Shown: in pieces, positions 4,788-6,124 of the stretch | Position numbering within the stretch: position 1 is the stretch's first letter | How the letters are laid out: each line of letters opens with the position of its first letter | DNA from: an uncultured Halieaceae bacterium | GTDB lineage: Bacteria; Pseudomonadota; Gammaproteobacteria; Pseudomonadales; Halieaceae | Direction of reading: 5' to 3' | DNA length: 6,124 nt | Assembly: GCA_938045215.1 (NCBI GenBank) | Contig: CALINF010000293.1 | Span: 1 to 6,124 of the forward strand | The notes under the pieces: model-generated | What the model was told of the DNA's origin: nothing | Seen by the model: only the letters and a program-made list of their open reading frames with translations | The model's database searches: none | Position numbers and translations under genes: made by a program

Positions 4788-6124
4788 CTAGCCGAGTTTT
4801 GAAATGAGAAAGTCGACAATATCGCCCTGTGGGATCAGTTGCGAGTCGGCGTCTCTGCGGCCTTTGTATTCCAGATTACCCTCCTTGAGAGCGCGGTCGC
4901 CGATAACAATGCGGTGAGGAATACCTACCAGCTCCATGTCTGCAAACTTTACCCCCGGGCGTTCGTTGCGATCATCCAGCAACACCTCTATGCCCTGGTC
5001 CAGACAGGCCTGGTAAAGAGACTCGGCGCACTGGGCCACCTCGGGTGACTTTTGCATATTCAACGGTACGATAGCCAGTTGAAAAGGCGCCATGGAATCG
5101 GGCCAAAGAATGCCTCGCTCATCATGATTCTGTTCGATTGCGGCAGCGACAATACGGGTAATGCCAATGCCGTAGCAGCCCATCGTCATGGTGATATTTT
5201 TGCCATTTTCATCCAGCACGCGAGCGTTCATCGCTTCACTGTACTTGGTTCCCAATTGGAAAATGTGGCCTACCTCGATACCGCGTTTTATCTGCAAGTT
5301 GCCTTTGCCGTCGGGAGAGGGGTCGCCCTCTACCACGTTGCGAATATCCTCGATACGGATGGGCCCAGCGTCACGTCCCCAGTTTGCGCCTGTGTAGTGC
5401 ACATCGTCCTTATTTGCGCCGCAAACGAAGTCAGGGATGCACGCAGCACTGCGATCGACGATTACCTCTATATCCAGTCCAATCGGGCCCAGAGAGCCAA
5501 AGCCAGCACCACAGACGGCGCGAGCCACCTTCTCATCTGCCATGGTCAGTGGAGAAGCGATGCCGCTGATCTTCTGCGCTTTAAGGGTATTGAGTTGGTG
5601 GTCGCCGCGTAAAATCAGCGCAACGAGCTTGCCTTCTTCCTCGGCTGCAACCAGCAAAGTCTTGATGGTGGACTCGATCGGTACCGACAGGTGCTTGACG
5701 ACATCATCGATGGTTTTGGCCCCGGGGGTGGCAACCTCAAGCAGCGTTGCTGTTGCATCCGGTTGACTGTCTGCGGGGGCTATTGCCTCAGCCATCTCCA
5801 CATTGGCTGCATAGTCGCTGGAGTCGCTGAAGGCGATATCGTCCTCGCCAGAGTTAGCGAGCACATGGAATTCGTGTGACGCACTGCCGCCAATACTGCC
5901 TGTATCGGCTATTACTGGCCGATAATCCAGTCCGAGTCGACTGAATATTGTGGAGTAGGCTGCGTGCATGACGTCATAGGTTGCGGCCAATGACGCCTGA
6001 TTGCTGTGAAAGGAATAGGCATCTTTCATCACAAACTCGCGCGAGCGCATGATGCCAAAGCGAGGACGTATCTCGTCGCGCACTTTGGTCTGTATCTGAT
6101 AGAGATTTAGGGGAAGCTGCTTAT
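4788..6124 (-). CDS. proS: Prolyl-tRNA synthetase, bacterial type, missing N-terminus (runs off window)
   Basis: The frame is open from the right edge to TAG 4790-4788, giving the last 444 residues; E. coli ProS has 572, so about 128 are outside. ProS charges tRNA-Pro with proline in the cytoplasm. In visible order there are: class II motif 2 ([12 protein letters not shown] region, with R-S-R-E-F and K-D-A-Y-S-F, visible residues ~14-38); T-G-x-I-G-G-x-x-S-H-E-F (~74-85); the inserted YbaK-like cis-editing domain (~125-245) that clears mischarged Ala-tRNA, with G-D-H-Q-L-N, G-S-L-G-P and G-A-N-x-D-x-x-H-Y blocks; motif 3 G-C-Y-G-I-G-I-T-R (~315-323); and the HGTP anticodon-binding domain (~345-440) with [11 protein letters not shown]. 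All look intact. A GTG at 6083-6081 is an internal Val codon, not the start: coding similarity continues upstream with [11 protein letters not shown]. Confidence 0.97.
   Translation of the reverse strand, partial: KQLPLNLYQIQTKVRDEIRPRFGIMRSREFVMKDAYSFHSNQASLAATYDVMHAAYSTIFSRLGLDYRPVIADTGSIGGSASHEFHVLANSGEDDIAFSDSSDYAANVEMAEAIAPADSQPDATATLLEVATPGAKTIDDVVKHLSVPIESTIKTLLVAAEEEGKLVALILRGDHQLNTLKAQKISGIASPLTMADEKVARAVCGAGFGSLGPIGLDIEVIVDRSAACIPDFVCGANKDDVHYTGANWGRDAGPIRIEDIRNVVEGDPSPDGKGNLQIKRGIEVGHIFQLGTKYSEAMNARVLDENGKNITMTMGCYGIGITRIVAAAIEQNHDERGILWPDSMAPFQLAIVPLNMQKSPEVAQCAESLYQACLDQGIEVLLDDRNERPGVKFADMELVGIPHRIVIGDRALKEGNLEYKGRRDADSQLIPQGDIVDFLISKLG

Noticed and set aside
5052..5612. Long plus-strand open frame (186 codons) antisense to proS
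   Set aside because: It lies wholly opposite well-conserved ProS coding sequence, including the editing domain; the product shows no recognisable domain and is explained by the codon bias of the real gene.
6081..6083. GTG as start of a short ProS lacking its N-terminus
   Set aside because: Conserved ProS sequence continues upstream to the window edge, so the gene is merely cut by the window, not truncated.
1..6124. Mobile element, CRISPR array, RNA gene or defence island
   Set aside because: No transposase, integrase, terminal repeats, direct repeat array, tRNA/rRNA fold or toxin-antitoxin signature was seen; the genes are ordinary and tightly packed.

Overview
The window holds seven genes, two of them cut by its edges, and almost no spare DNA. 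It looks like chromosomal core and near-core sequence of a gammaproteobacterium: a bacterial-type ProS with the inserted editing domain is followed directly by a small secreted lytic transglycosylase, and a YafD-like hydrolase and a DUF5329 protein lie nearby. A marine lineage such as Halieaceae/Cellvibrionales is a guess from gene style only. I see no insertion sequence, phage gene, CRISPR array, tRNA or rRNA.

Layout: the left edge (1-435, plus strand) is the C-terminal third of a MATE-family efflux transporter. Everything else is on the minus strand and is transcribed from right to left: proS (from beyond 6124 to 4788), lytic transglycosylase (4757-4146), LuxR-type regulator (4050-3205), glutamine-synthetase-family enzyme (3111-1765), exported YafD-like endonuclease/exonuclease/phosphatase protein (1621-794), and exported DUF5329 protein (797-381). 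The last gene converges on the MATE gene and overlaps its 3' end by 55 bp.

Likely transcription units: (i) proS plus the transglycosylase, 30 bp apart; (ii) the LuxR-type regulator, with a TTGACA -35 box in its upstream gap; (iii) the glutamine-synthetase-like gene, with its own candidate promoter; (iv) yafD-like plus DUF5329, joined by a GTGA start/stop overlap and preceded by a perfect TATAAT box.

The most interesting part is the LuxR-regulator/glutamine-synthetase pair. The enzyme resembles gamma-glutamyl-polyamine synthetases (PuuA-like) more than housekeeping GlnA. The gaps before both genes carry inverted repeats of the same architecture (7-bp arms, 11-bp spacer). One covers the candidate luxR promoter and the other abuts the candidate promoter of the enzyme gene. 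This suggests, but does not prove, a local regulatory circuit. The second point is the pair of exported proteins (YafD-like hydrolase and DUF5329). I found no convincing evidence of a wholly new biological system.
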